From Lawsonibacter sp. (lineage in GTDB: Bacteria; Bacillota; Clostridia; Oscillospirales; Oscillospiraceae), in NCBI GenBank assembly GCA_022801435.1, contig JAAWSG010000019.1:1-35822 (forward strand): a stretch of 35,822 nucleotides of DNA, written 5' to 3'. The translations under genes were made by a program, and so were the position numbers. The notes under the pieces are model-generated. The model saw only the letters and a list, made by a program, of their open reading frames with translations. It did no database searches and was not told the DNA's origin. Position 1 is the first letter of the stretch; each line of letters begins with the position of its first letter. Below, in pieces: positions 1-7,511 of the stretch.

Positions 1-1
1 C

Positions 2-304
2 CCGGAGGCCTATGAGCACGACATGAAGCTGTGGTGGCCCCACAACGAGATCCTCATCGCCTCCATGATGCTCTACCGGGACACCGGGGAGGAGAAGTAC
101 CTGGACTGGTTCTACAAGACGCTGGACTACTGCAAGGCCCACTTTGCCGACCCCGAGTACGGCGAGTGGTACGGCTATCTCCGCCGGGACGGCCTGCCCA
201 CCCAGCCCAGCACCAAGGGCAGCACCTTCAAGGGCCCGTTCCACATGCCCCGGAGCATGATCCTGGTGGACGGCATGATCTCGGAGATCCTGGCCCGTTC
301 ATAA
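2..304 (+). CDS. AGE-family N-acylglucosamine 2-epimerase, C-terminal part (5' end outside window)
   Basis: The frame is open from the first bases, so the gene begins upstream; only about 100 C-terminal residues are visible. The stretch contains KLWWPHNE, the FADPEYGEWYGYL block and KGPFHMPR, which are characteristic of the (alpha/alpha)6-barrel AGE/renin-binding-protein epimerases. Family members interconvert N-acetylmannosamine and N-acetylglucosamine in the cytoplasm, the step after sialic acid lyase in sialate breakdown. The His in WWPHNE is at the position of a conserved catalytic-pocket His of the family. The RpiR gene follows after 12 bases, so the two are probably co-transcribed. The presence of nanA and a YhcH gene downstream supports a ManNAc epimerase role rather than another sugar isomerase, but substrate cannot be read from this fragment. 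Confidence 0.88.
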   Translation, partial: PEAYEHDMKLWWPHNEILIASMMLYRDTGEEKYLDWFYKTLDYCKAHFADPEYGEWYGYLRRDGLPTQPSTKGSTFKGPFHMPRSMILVDGMISEILARS

Positions 305-316
305 GAGAGGTACAGC

Positions 317-1171
317 TTGGAAAAAAACATCGTGGCGCTGATGCTTCAGGAGTACGAAAACTTTACCCGTTCCGAGCGGAAGATCGCCGACTATGTGCTG
401 GAGCACCCGAAGGAGACCCAGTACATCAGCATCACCGACCTGAGCGCGGAGTGCGAGGTGGCGGTCTCCACCGTGTCCCTCTTCTGCCGCAAGCTGAAGC
501 TGGCCGGCTTCAACGACTTCAAGCTGGAGCTGGCCCGGGCGGCCCTGCCCGAGGGCTCCAACATGAGCCAGCTGACAGGGGCGGTCCTCCCGGGGGATAC
601 GGCGGGCGTGGTCATGGGCAAGGTGCTCCACACCATGCAGGAGGAACTGAACAACGCCTACCAGATGCTGTCCGCGTCCTCCGTGACCCGGGCGGTGGAC
701 CTGCTGCGGGCGGCGGGTCAGGTGGTCTGCCTGGGTCAGGGCAACCACTCGGTGGTGGCGCTGGCGGCCTGGGCCCAGTTCTCCACCACGTCCCCCAAAT
801 TCAAGACCATCCAGGACTCCCATATGCAGACGGTGGTGCTGTCCACCCTGCGCCGGGAGGACGTGGTCCTCTACTTTTCCCACTCCGGAGCCACCCACGA
901 GGTGCTGGAGGCGGCGGAGCTCATCCGCGGCCGGGGGGCCAGCCTGATCCTGGTCACCCGCTACCTCAACTCCCCGGCCAGCGCCTACGCCGACACGGTT
1001 TTGCTGTGCGGTCCCAACGAGCAGCCCTTCCAGTTCGGCTCCTCCGCCGCCCTTGTCGCCCAGCTCTATGTGGTGGAGGTGCTGCTCAGCGAGTTCATCC
1101 GCCGGGACCCGGACCAGGCGGAGCGCAGCCGACAGTCGGTGGGCAAGGCGCTGACCCAGAAATGCGTATGA
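317..1171 (+). CDS. RpiR/MurR-family transcriptional regulator (HTH_6 + SIS domains)
   Basis: The 284-residue protein has an N-terminal RpiR helix-turn-helix domain (about residues 1-77, with FTRSERKIADYVLEHP and the recognition-helix region VAVSTVSLFCRKLKLAGF) and a C-terminal sugar-phosphate-binding SIS domain (about 105-245, with VVCLGQGNHS and YFSHSGATHEV). RpiR proteins sense phosphosugars; in sialic-acid loci such regulators commonly respond to ManNAc-6-P or GlcNAc-6-P or a related ligand. The start is TTG at 317, preceded by AGAGAGG at 304-310; no better start is available. It lies between the epimerase and the DUF624 gene in the same orientation and is the obvious candidate to control the transporter operon that starts at 2143. 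Ligand and operator are inferred, not shown. Confidence 0.92.
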   Translation: MEKNIVALMLQEYENFTRSERKIADYVLEHPKETQYISITDLSAECEVAVSTVSLFCRKLKLAGFNDFKLELARAALPEGSNMSQLTGAVLPGDTAGVVMGKVLHTMQEELNNAYQMLSASSVTRAVDLLRAAGQVVCLGQGNHSVVALAAWAQFSTTSPKFKTIQDSHMQTVVLSTLRREDVVLYFSHSGATHEVLEAAELIRGRGASLILVTRYLNSPASAYADTVLLCGPNEQPFQFGSSAALVAQLYVVEVLLSEFIRRDPDQAERSRQSVGKALTQKCV

Positions 1172-1210
1172 CCCGCACACATTTTGATACAACTGGAGAA
1201 GGAGGGCCCG

Positions 1211-1858
1211 GTGGAAGAGTTTTTTAACCCGGAAAAGGGAATATGGGCCTGGCTGAGCACCTTGGTGGACCTTGTGGGACTGTCCATCCTGTGGATCTTT
1301 CTGTCCCTGCCGGTGGTGACCATCGGCCCCGCCTCCGCCGCCCTGTACTACACAGTGGTCAAGTATGTCCGGGAGCGGGAGAGCGGCGCCTTCAGGGCGT
1401 ATCTGCGCTCCTTCCGGGACAATTTCAAGGTGGGAACCGGGGCCTCCCTCATCGTGGTCCCCCTGTTTCTGCTGCTTCTGGGCGGCTACCGGATTGTCCT
1501 CTGGTACGGGACCCGGCTGGGCGGCATGGCCTACGTCCTGTATGTGGCCTACTACTTCGCCCTGGTCCTCCCGGGCGGGGTGCTGTGCTGGCTCTTCCCC
1601 CTGCTGGGCCGGTTCGAGTACGGCGTGCGGGACCTGTTCCGCACCGCCTTCCAGCTGACCGCCGCCCACCTGCCCAGCACGGTGGTCCTGGTGCTGCTGA
1701 CCGCCCAGAGCGCCGTGGTCTGCGTGAACCGGTGGTGGCCGGTGGTGTTCCTGCCCTCCATCTCCACCCTGCTGGCCTCCCTGTTTACCGAGCGCGTCTT
1801 TCAAAAATATTCCCCGGAGCTGGCCCGGAAGGAGCCGGACGAGGAATCCGACGCGTAA
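1211..1858 (+). CDS. DUF624 (YesL-like) membrane protein
   Basis: I place the start at GTG 1211 because GGAGAAGGAGG at 1195-1205 is spaced for it; an in-frame TTG at 1184 has no ribosome site. The 215-residue product has about five hydrophobic segments. The N-terminal pattern (FFNPEKGIWAWLSTLVDLVG, then WIFLSLPVVTIGPASAALYY) is the DUF624/YesL signature. Family members are small integral membrane proteins found almost only beside carbohydrate ABC-transporter genes of Firmicutes, with unknown biochemical role. Here it closes the epimerase-regulator-DUF624 unit and is followed by a strong terminator, just before the transporter operon. A helper role in transporter assembly or regulation is guesswork from context. 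Confidence 0.88.
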   Translation: MEEFFNPEKGIWAWLSTLVDLVGLSILWIFLSLPVVTIGPASAALYYTVVKYVRERESGAFRAYLRSFRDNFKVGTGASLIVVPLFLLLLGGYRIVLWYGTRLGGMAYVLYVAYYFALVLPGGVLCWLFPLLGRFEYGVRDLFRTAFQLTAAHLPSTVVLVLLTAQSAVVCVNRWWPVVFLPSISTLLASLFTERVFQKYSPELARKEPDEESDA

Positions 1859-1863
1859 CCAGC

Positions 1864-1898
1864 ACGTCTGGAGCGGTCCTCCGCTCCAGACGTTTTTT
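1864..1898 (+). terminator. Rho-independent terminator after the DUF624 gene
   Basis: A perfect 13-bp stem (1864-1876 with 1881-1893) with a TCCT loop is followed by a run of six T (1893-1898). It separates the epimerase/regulator/DUF624 transcript from the transporter operon. Confidence 0.92.
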
Positions 1899-2054
1899 GT
1901 CCTCTGACCCCGCCGGACAGGGGGCTCTTCTTGTGCGTCCAGGCAAATCGACCGGTTCTCCCCCGGTTTCCCTGGTCGAAGTGCATAAAAATCGAAATTA
2001 TTTTTGTGTAATTCCCTAAAAATGGCGATTTCTTAAAAATTTTTTCGATTTCGA

Positions 2055-2083
2055 TTGACAGACCGGCTCCGTTCTTGTATAAT
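2055..2083 (+). promoter_or_regulatory. Sigma-A promoter of the sialic-acid transporter operon, with nearby inverted repeat
   Basis: A consensus -35 TTGACA (2055-2060) and consensus -10 TATAAT (2078-2083) are separated by 17 bases, 59 bases before the binding-protein start codon. The upstream DNA from 1981 is strongly AT-rich, as expected of an UP-type element. AATCGAAAT at 1990-1998 recurs inverted as ATTTCGATT at 2048-2056, touching the -35 box, and CGATTTC is also present at 2026-2032. These repeats are candidate regulator (RpiR) sites; that assignment is inference. A perfect promoter would need repression to be conditional. Confidence 0.85.
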
Positions 2084-2142
2084 TTACACATTGACCCCAG
2101 CCTTGCAACTCTATTTTTTGTGAAATCAAAGGAGGACCTGCA

Positions 2143-3510
2143 ATGAAACTGAAAAAACTGCTCTCTGCTGCACTGGCCACAGCCATGGCCCTGTCCCTCG
2201 TTGCCTGCGGCGGCGGAGACAAGCCGGCTGCCTCGTCCGGAACCCCCAGCCAGAGCTCCGGCGGAAGCCAGAGCGAGCCCGTCTCCTCCGGCAGCGCCAC
2301 CGAGATCACCGTCTGGATCTACCCCGTGGGCGGCTGGCAGACCGAGAGCAACGTCAAGCCCCTCATCGACCAGTTCACCACCGACACCGGCATCAAGGTC
2401 AACCTGGAGTGGCTGGCCTACGCTGACGGCGACGACAAGGTGAACACCGCCATCTCCGCCAAGAACGCCCCTGACCTGATTATGGAGGGCCCCGAGCGCC
2501 TGGTGGCCAACTGGGGCGCAAACGGCTACATGGTGGACCTGTCCGACATGATCGATGACACCGACCGCAGCGAGATCAACGCCGCCGCCCTGGCCGCCTG
2601 CACCAGCCCTGACGGCAAGATCTACCAGTACCCCATGTTCATCACCGCCCACTGCATGGCGGTCAACCTGAACGCTTTCAAAGCGGCCGGCGCGGACCAG
2701 TACCTGGACCTGACCACCCACACCTGGACCACTGAAAACTTCATCAAGGCGGTGGAGGCCCTGTACGCCGTCAAGAAGGACACCGTGGCCGCTGTCTACT
2801 GCAAGGGCCAGGGCGGCGACCAGGGGACCCGCGCACTGATTAACAACCTGTACGGCGGGACCTTCACCAACGCCGAGCACACCCAGTACACCTGGGACGA
2901 CCCCAACAACATCAAGGCCCTGGAGCTGCTGAAGAATATGCCCGGCATCGCCTTTGACGCCTCTCTGGAGGGCGGCGACGAGCTGAAGCTGATGTACCAG
3001 GAGATTCTGGACATGGCCTTCTGCTGGAACATCGCCCAGCAGCTGGACCCCGCCGCTGCCGGCGGCGACCCGGGCAAGACCATCGGCGGCCAGGAGATCG
3101 TCTGCATGAACTTCCCCTCCCCCGACGGCACCCCCGTGCTCCAGGGCGGCATCTGGGGCCTGGGCATCTTTAACAACGGCGATCAGGTGAAGATCGACGC
3201 GGCCAAGCAGTTCATCAAGTACATGTGCGACTCCGAGCACACCGCCGAGGCGGCCAAGATCTCCAACTTCTTCTCCGCCCGCACCGCCGCCGAGGGCACT
3301 GATCTGACCAACATCTTCGCCGACAACGCCATTATGACCGACTACAACAACGTCATCCTCCCCAACCTGGGCGACTACTACCAGATCACCAGCGGCTGGG
3401 CCGGCGCCCGCACCGAGTGGTGGAATATGCTCCAGAAGGTGGGCAAGGGTGAGGACATCACCGCCTCCGTGGCTGAGCACGTGGCCAACGCCAACGCCGC
3501 CGCGGGCTAA
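2143..3510 (+). CDS. Extracellular solute-binding lipoprotein of a carbohydrate ABC transporter (probable sialic acid/derivative)
   Basis: The 455-residue protein starts with a lipoprotein signal peptide: a Lys-rich n-region (MKLKKLL), a hydrophobic core, and the lipobox LVAC with the lipidated Cys at 22. A Gly/Ser/Pro-rich linker follows and then a family-1 sugar-binding fold (ITVWIYPVGGW, then FTTDTGIKVNLEWLAYADG). AAGGAGG at 2129-2135 decides the ATG at 2143. It would bind substrate outside the membrane and deliver it to the two downstream permeases. Gene context (YhcH, nanA, AGE epimerase) makes Neu5Ac or 2,7-anhydro-Neu5Ac the likely ligand, as for clostridial SAT2-type transporters; the sequence alone does not settle which. 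No ATPase gene is present, so a shared MsmK-type ATPase encoded elsewhere is presumably used. Confidence 0.9.
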   Translation: MKLKKLLSAALATAMALSLVACGGGDKPAASSGTPSQSSGGSQSEPVSSGSATEITVWIYPVGGWQTESNVKPLIDQFTTDTGIKVNLEWLAYADGDDKVNTAISAKNAPDLIMEGPERLVANWGANGYMVDLSDMIDDTDRSEINAAALAACTSPDGKIYQYPMFITAHCMAVNLNAFKAAGADQYLDLTTHTWTTENFIKAVEALYAVKKDTVAAVYCKGQGGDQGTRALINNLYGGTFTNAEHTQYTWDDPNNIKALELLKNMPGIAFDASLEGGDELKLMYQEILDMAFCWNIAQQLDPAAAGGDPGKTIGGQEIVCMNFPSPDGTPVLQGGIWGLGIFNNGDQVKIDAAKQFIKYMCDSEHTAEAAKISNFFSARTAAEGTDLTNIFADNAIMTDYNNVILPNLGDYYQITSGWAGARTEWWNMLQKVGKGEDITASVAEHVANANAAAG

Positions 3511-3548
3511 GGAATTCCATAGCATCCCAGCGAGATACGGGTTTCTGT

Positions 3549-3578
3549 GCCCCTCTCCCGCGAGAGTGGGGGAGGGGC
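3549..3578 (+). promoter_or_regulatory. Intra-operon hairpin between binding-protein and permease genes
   Basis: An 11-bp stem (3549-3559 with 3568-3578, one G-U pair) encloses an 8-base loop, 38 bases after the binding-protein stop codon. There is no T run after it, only GTCTTTCGG, so it is more likely an mRNA 3'-stabilising or partial attenuator element than a full terminator. Such elements typically raise binding-protein output over that of the permeases. Confidence 0.6.
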
Positions 3579-3606
3579 GTCTTTCGGTTGTAAAGGAGTG
3601 TTGAGC

Positions 3607-4521
3607 TTGGCAAAACAGTCAAATTCCTCTATGAGCCGGGCGCTTCAGCGGCGGGAAACCATCGCCGGCTATCTGTTTATGCTGCCCAGCCTGATCTTTT
3701 TTATCGGCTTTGTGGTCATCCCCATGATCGTCTGTATCTTCCTCAGCCTCACCGACGCCAATATGCACAGCCCGGGCAGCTTCATCGGGCTGGGCAACTT
3801 CTTCCAGCTGTGGCAGGACGAGGAGTTCCTGGCCGCCCTGAAGAACACCTTTGTTATCGTCATTGTCAGCGTGCCCACGGTCTGCGCCTTCTCCCTGTGG
3901 GTGTCCTCCGCCATCTACCGGATGAAGGGCCCCATTCTGTCCACCTTCCGGTGCATCTTCTATCTGCCCGTGGTCACCGGCTCGGTGGCGGTCACCGTGG
4001 TGTGGGCCTGGATGTACAACAACTACTACGGCGTGTTCAACTACATCCTGGGCAGCAAGGGCCTGGGCCTGATTGAAGGCCGGATCAACTGGCTGGGCGA
4101 CGAGCGCTTCGCCCTGGGCTGTATTATCCTGATCCTGTTCACCACCTCGGTGGGCCAGCCCATCGTCCTCTACGTCTCCGCCCTGGGCAATGTGGACCAG
4201 ACCCTCATTGAGGCCGCCCAGGTGGACGGAGCCACCGACTTCCAGGTCTTCTGGAAGGTGAAGTGGGCCCAGATGATGCCCACCACCCTGTACATCCTGG
4301 TCATCACCACCATTAACTCCTTCCAGTGCTTCGCCCTGATTCAGCTGCTGACCAAGGGCGGCTCGGGCACGGACACGGTGATGTACCGCATTTACTGGAC
4401 CGCCTTCAAGCTCACCACGCAGGCGGGACACTTCGGCTACGCCAACGCCATGGGCGTGGTGCTGGCCATCTTCATTGGTCTGCTGTCCGCCGTCCAGTTC
4501 AAGCTGGCCAAAGAGAAGTAA
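3607..4521 (+). CDS. Carbohydrate ABC transporter permease (MalF/UgpA type)
   Basis: I choose TTG 3607 as start because AAAGGAG at 3592-3598 sits 8 bases ahead; TTG 3601 would be too close. The 304-residue product has six predicted membrane segments, beginning with GYLFMLPSLIFFIGFVVIPM, and the EAA loop EAAQVDGATDFQVFWKV before the fifth/sixth helices that docks onto the ATPase. Members of this binding-protein-dependent permease family form heterodimers. Its partner starts 12 bases after its stop codon. Together with the lipoprotein encoded upstream it should import the sialic-acid substrate. Confidence 0.92.
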   Translation: MAKQSNSSMSRALQRRETIAGYLFMLPSLIFFIGFVVIPMIVCIFLSLTDANMHSPGSFIGLGNFFQLWQDEEFLAALKNTFVIVIVSVPTVCAFSLWVSSAIYRMKGPILSTFRCIFYLPVVTGSVAVTVVWAWMYNNYYGVFNYILGSKGLGLIEGRINWLGDERFALGCIILILFTTSVGQPIVLYVSALGNVDQTLIEAAQVDGATDFQVFWKVKWAQMMPTTLYILVITTINSFQCFALIQLLTKGGSGTDTVMYRIYWTAFKLTTQAGHFGYANAMGVVLAIFIGLLSAVQFKLAKEK

Positions 4522-4533
4522 GGGGGTGTTGGT

Positions 4534-5463
4534 ATGAAAATGCAAAGCGGCCGCAGCCGGGCCTATCGCATCGTCTCTGTTATCATCCTGGTCATTTTGG
4601 CCTTCCTGTTCACCTTCCCGCTGTACTGGATTATCACCGGCGCCTTCAAGCCCAGCGCGGATATCAACTCCGTCCAGCCGGTCTGGTGGCCCAGCCAGTG
4701 GGTGTTCGACAACTTCAAGGCTTTGTTTGAGAAGCGCAGCGCCCCCCTGTGGGAAATCTTCCTGCCCTTCGGCAGCTTCACCAACGCGGAGAAAAACCGG
4801 GTGGTCCTCTTCGCCGGCCCCAACGCCCCCGCCGCCTTCCGGTGGCTGATTAACGCGGTGTTTATGGCGGTGGCGGCAATGATTATCACCTGCATCACCG
4901 CCGCCATGGCGGGCTACGCCTTGGCCAAGAAGCGGTTCACCGGCCGGGCCATCCTGTTCTCCCTCATTGTGTGCGCCATGGCCCTGCCCAAGCAGGTCAT
5001 CCTGATTCCCCTGCTCCGGGAGATGTCCACGCTGCGGCTGTACGGCAGCCTGTGGGCGGTCATCTTCCCCACGGTGGGCTGGCCCTTCGGCGTGTTTTTG
5101 ATGAAGCAGTTCTCTGAGGGCATCCCGGGAGAAATTCTGGAGGCCGCCCGCATCGACGGCTCCAGCGAGTGGCACACCTTCACCTCCGTGGTCATGCCCA
5201 TGATTAAGCCGGGCATCGGGGCGCTGTCCATCTTTACCTTTATCAACTGCTGGAACGACTACTTCATGCAGCTGGTCATGCTGGACGCCAACAACGTCTA
5301 CACCATCTCCATGGGTATCGCTACCCTCCAGGCGGAGACCTCCACCGACCCCGGCCTGCTGATGGCGGGCGCGGCTATGGCCTCCGTGCCCATCATCATT
5401 GTCTTCCTGGTTTTCCAGAAATATTTCACCCAGGGAATCGCCATGGGCGCGGTAAAGGGGTAA
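4534..5463 (+). CDS. Carbohydrate ABC transporter permease (MalG/UgpE type)
   Basis: The 309-residue protein has the MalG-type N-terminus (a first helix ending FTFPLYWIITGAFKPSADI) and the EAA loop EAARIDGSSEWHTFTSV, followed by MPMIKPGIGALSIFTFINCW. A GGGGG-type ribosome site lies at about 4521-4526. It contains an insert of roughly 40 residues after the first helix (around FEKRSAPLWEIFLPFGS), within the normal size range of UgpE-like subunits. It is tightly packed between permease 1 and the YhcH gene (3-base gap), so all are one transcript. No nucleotide-binding subunit follows. Confidence 0.92.
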   Translation: MKMQSGRSRAYRIVSVIILVILAFLFTFPLYWIITGAFKPSADINSVQPVWWPSQWVFDNFKALFEKRSAPLWEIFLPFGSFTNAEKNRVVLFAGPNAPAAFRWLINAVFMAVAAMIITCITAAMAGYALAKKRFTGRAILFSLIVCAMALPKQVILIPLLREMSTLRLYGSLWAVIFPTVGWPFGVFLMKQFSEGIPGEILEAARIDGSSEWHTFTSVVMPMIKPGIGALSIFTFINCWNDYFMQLVMLDANNVYTISMGIATLQAETSTDPGLLMAGAAMASVPIIIVFLVFQKYFTQGIAMGAVKG

Positions 5464-5466
5464 GCT

Positions 5467-5925
5467 ATGATTTATGCAAGAAACAGCGGCGCGCTGGCGT
5501 ACCGGGGCATCCACCCCAACCTGGACCTGGCTCTGGAGCACATCACGCCGGAGTTTTTGTCCGGTGTGGGGTATGAGCGGACCGAACTGAGCGGAAGCAG
5601 CGTCTACGCCACCCGCTTCACCTATGAGACCGTCCCCGAGGCGGAGAGCTTCTTCGAGGCCCACAAAAAATATCTGGACATCCACATCATGACCAGCGGC
5701 TCTGAGGGGGTGGAGATCGCCCCGCCCGAGGAGCTGGAGGAGTTTGACCGGGTGGAGGCCAACGATTTCTACGCCTTCCGGGGCCCGGCCTGGCACAAGC
5801 TGACCCTGTCCCCCGGGGAGTTTCTGGTGGTCTTCCCGGACGACGCCCACCGCATCAAAATGCAGCTGAGCGCCCCGGAAACTGTGACCAAGGTAGTCTT
5901 CAAAGTACGGATCTATGACGATTGA
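5467..5925 (+). CDS. YhcH/YjgK/YiaL (DUF386) family protein, probable sialic acid anomerase (NanQ-like)
   Basis: The 152-residue cupin-type protein shows the family landmarks HKKYLDIHIMTSGSEGVEI and FLVVFPDDAHRIKM, with Glu and His residues expected to bind the metal, and the closing VTKVVFKV strand. E. coli YhcH (NanQ) speeds the conversion of alpha- to beta-N-acetylneuraminate and related anomers, supplying the form used next by the lyase. Placement directly between transporter and nanA matches that role. The start ATG lies 3 bases after the permease stop, so translation is probably coupled. Membership in the family is clear; the anomerase assignment rests on context. Confidence 0.87.
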   Translation: MIYARNSGALAYRGIHPNLDLALEHITPEFLSGVGYERTELSGSSVYATRFTYETVPEAESFFEAHKKYLDIHIMTSGSEGVEIAPPEELEEFDRVEANDFYAFRGPAWHKLTLSPGEFLVVFPDDAHRIKMQLSAPETVTKVVFKVRIYDD

Positions 5926-5935
5926 GGTGAGTTAA

Positions 5936-6853
5936 ATGAAAGATTTTTCCAAATATCAGGGCATCATCCCCGCTTTTTACGCCTGCTATGACAAGAACGG
6001 CCAGGTGGACGGCCAGACGGTCCGGGCACTGGCCAGGTATCTGCTGGACAAGGGCGTCAAGGGCCTGTATGTGGGCGGCTCCTCCGGCGAGTGCATCTAC
6101 CAGAGCGTGGCCGAGCGGAAGACGACCCTGGAGCACGTGATGGCCGAGGTGAGCGGCAAGCTGACCGTCATTGCCCACGTGGCCTGCAACAACACCGCCG
6201 ACAGCCGGGAGCTGGCCGCCCACGCCGGGAGCCTGGGGGTGGACGCCATCGCCGCCATCCCGCCCATCTACTTCCACCTGCCCCCAAAGGGGATCGCCAA
6301 GTACTGGAACGACATCTCCGCCGCCGCCCCCAATACGGATTTTGTCATCTACAACATCCCTCAGCTGGCCGGGGTGGCCCTGTCTGTGCCTCTGCTCCAG
6401 GAGATGCTGAAAAATCCCCGGGTCATCGGGGTGAAGAACTCCTCCATGCCCGTCCAGGATATCCAGATGTGGCGCGATGAGGGCGCGTTCGTGTTCAACG
6501 GCCCGGATGAGCAGCTGCTGTCCGGACTGGCGGCCGGAGCGGGCGGCGGTATCGGCGGGACCTACGGCGCCATGCCTGAGCTGTATCTGGAGATTTTCCG
6601 TTGCTTCCAGAGCGGCGAGCTGGAGAAGGCCCAGAAGATCCAGAACGACTGCTGCCGCATTATCTACAAAATGTGCGCCGCCCAGGGGAACCTGTATGCG
6701 GTCATCAAGGAGATCATCCGCCTCCAGGGAGGCCCCGACGTGGGAGGCGTCCGCGCACCCCTGCTGGAGCTGGAGGAGGGAGACCGGCCCGTTGTGCAGG
6801 AGGCTTACGAAATGATCCAGGCGGCGGTGTCCAGCTATTGTTCCCACCCCTAG
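5936..6853 (+). CDS. nanA: N-acetylneuraminate lyase
   Basis: This 305-residue class I aldolase of the DapA/NanA superfamily cleaves N-acetylneuraminate to ManNAc and pyruvate in the cytoplasm. The carboxylate-binding motif GSSGE is at 48-52, the catalytic Tyr is Tyr139 in FVIYNIPQ, and the Schiff-base Lys is Lys167 in GVKNSS. The FNGPDE segment near 187-192 also fits NanA better than DapA. GAGGTGA at 5924-5930 precedes the ATG. It is the last gene of the operon, 10 bases after YhcH, and ends at a strong terminator. The product ManNAc can be taken by the AGE epimerase at the start of the window; no ManNAc kinase is visible here. Confidence 0.94.
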   Translation: MKDFSKYQGIIPAFYACYDKNGQVDGQTVRALARYLLDKGVKGLYVGGSSGECIYQSVAERKTTLEHVMAEVSGKLTVIAHVACNNTADSRELAAHAGSLGVDAIAAIPPIYFHLPPKGIAKYWNDISAAAPNTDFVIYNIPQLAGVALSVPLLQEMLKNPRVIGVKNSSMPVQDIQMWRDEGAFVFNGPDEQLLSGLAAGAGGGIGGTYGAMPELYLEIFRCFQSGELEKAQKIQNDCCRIIYKMCAAQGNLYAVIKEIIRLQGGPDVGGVRAPLLELEEGDRPVVQEAYEMIQAAVSSYCSHP

Positions 6854-6876
6854 CGGAGGCTTATGCTGACTCCCAA

Positions 6877-7029
6877 TCAACAAAGCGGCCGGCTCACCAG
6901 AGCTGGCCGCTTTTTACAGCTGCGGATCAATATGGTTCCGTGGCAGCCCTGGCAGTTTCCGCAGTCGCCGTTGCAGCCGCCCTTGTCAAACCCCCGGAAA
7001 GAAAAACTTGCTTTTTTTCCCGGAACATG
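6877..7029 (-). pseudogene. Remnant of a Cys-rich reading frame (FeoB-associated protein-like)
   Basis: On the minus strand a frame open from 7029 to the stop at 6877-6879 contains GGCNGDCGNCQGCHG (6981 down to 6937). This CxxxCxxCxxC pattern is typical of the C-terminus of small FeoB-associated Cys-rich membrane proteins. There is no ATG, GTG or TTG before the Cys block, a TAA stands at 7030-7032, and no membrane helix is encoded ahead, so I read it as a decayed fragment. The neighbouring gene is a DtxR-type metalloregulator, which normally accompanies feo genes. Chance similarity of a short GC-rich stretch remains possible. Confidence 0.4.
6882..6915 (+). terminator. Rho-independent terminator of the sialic-acid operon
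   Basis: A 14-bp stem with one G-U pair (6882-6895 with 6900-6913), an ACCA loop and a T5 run ending at 6915 lie 28 bases after the nanA stop codon. Confidence 0.9.
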
Positions 7030-7070
7030 TTACCCTATGCACAAGTCTATTCGCGCAGGAGGGAATTTTT

Positions 7071-7445
7071 GTGAATATCTACAAATCCGCTGAGGACTAC
7101 CTGGAGGCCATCCTGAAGCTCCGGGAGGAGCACGGCATGGTACGCTCCATTGATATCGTCCGGGAGCTGGGCCTCTCCAAGCCCAGCATCAGTGTAGCGA
7201 TGAAAAACCTGCGGGAGAACGGGTATATCCAAATGGGAGAGGACGGCTATATCACCCTTCTGCCCCCCGGCGAGGAAATTGCCCAGCGCATCTACGGCAG
7301 GCACAAGCTGCTGACACAGATCTTCATCCGGCTGGGCGTCTCCCCGGAGACGGCGGCGGCGGACGCCTGCAAGGTGGAGCACGACCTCAGCGATGAGACC
7401 TTTGAAAAGATTCGGGCGCACATTGGGGGGTTCCGCCAGGAATGA
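7071..7445 (+). CDS. DtxR/MntR-family metal-dependent transcriptional regulator
   Basis: I place the start at GTG 7071 after AGGAGGG (7058-7064), giving 124 residues beginning MNIYKSAEDYLEAIL. It has the winged helix (to about residue 62, recognition helix near GLSKPSISVAMKNL) and the dimerisation/metal-binding domain with candidate ligands Asp9, Glu12, His78, Cys100, Glu103 and His104. The C-x2-E-H spacing (CKVEH) matches DtxR-type iron regulators. It lacks the SH3 domain of classical DtxR, like MntR and most clostridial members. It would repress iron or manganese uptake genes when metal is ample. No target gene is intact next door; only a Cys-rich remnant lies upstream. AACATGTT (7024-7031) is a short palindrome in its leader that could be an operator. 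Confidence 0.9.
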   Translation: MNIYKSAEDYLEAILKLREEHGMVRSIDIVRELGLSKPSISVAMKNLRENGYIQMGEDGYITLLPPGEEIAQRIYGRHKLLTQIFIRLGVSPETAAADACKVEHDLSDETFEKIRAHIGGFRQE

Positions 7446-7471
7446 CCCGCCGGAGCTCCGTCCCGGAAACA

Positions 7472-7507
7472 GCAAGCCGCCGGGCCCATTTGGGTCCGGC
7501 GGCTTGC
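7472..7507. terminator. Long hairpin between convergent genes
   Basis: A 17-bp stem with one G-T wobble (7472-7488 with 7491-7507) lies between the metalloregulator (+) and the Spo0A-C-like gene (-). No T run flanks it on either side, so its termination strength is uncertain, but its position fits a shared bidirectional terminator. Confidence 0.65.
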
Positions 7508-7511
7508 CGCA

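Noticed and set aside
299-1804. Long minus-strand open frame opposite the regulator and DUF624 genes
   Set aside because: Low-complexity Gly/His/Gln-rich product without a ribosome site; it mirrors two well-supported + strand genes in GC-rich DNA.
1973-1980. Near Spo0A boxes (TGGTCGAA) here and at 18619
   Set aside because: One mismatch to an 8-base consensus is expected many times in a window of this size.
3619-5850. 743-codon minus-strand open frame opposite the permeases
   Set aside because: Shadow of two clear permease genes and YhcH; no motif, composition dominated by Gly, Asp, His and Val.
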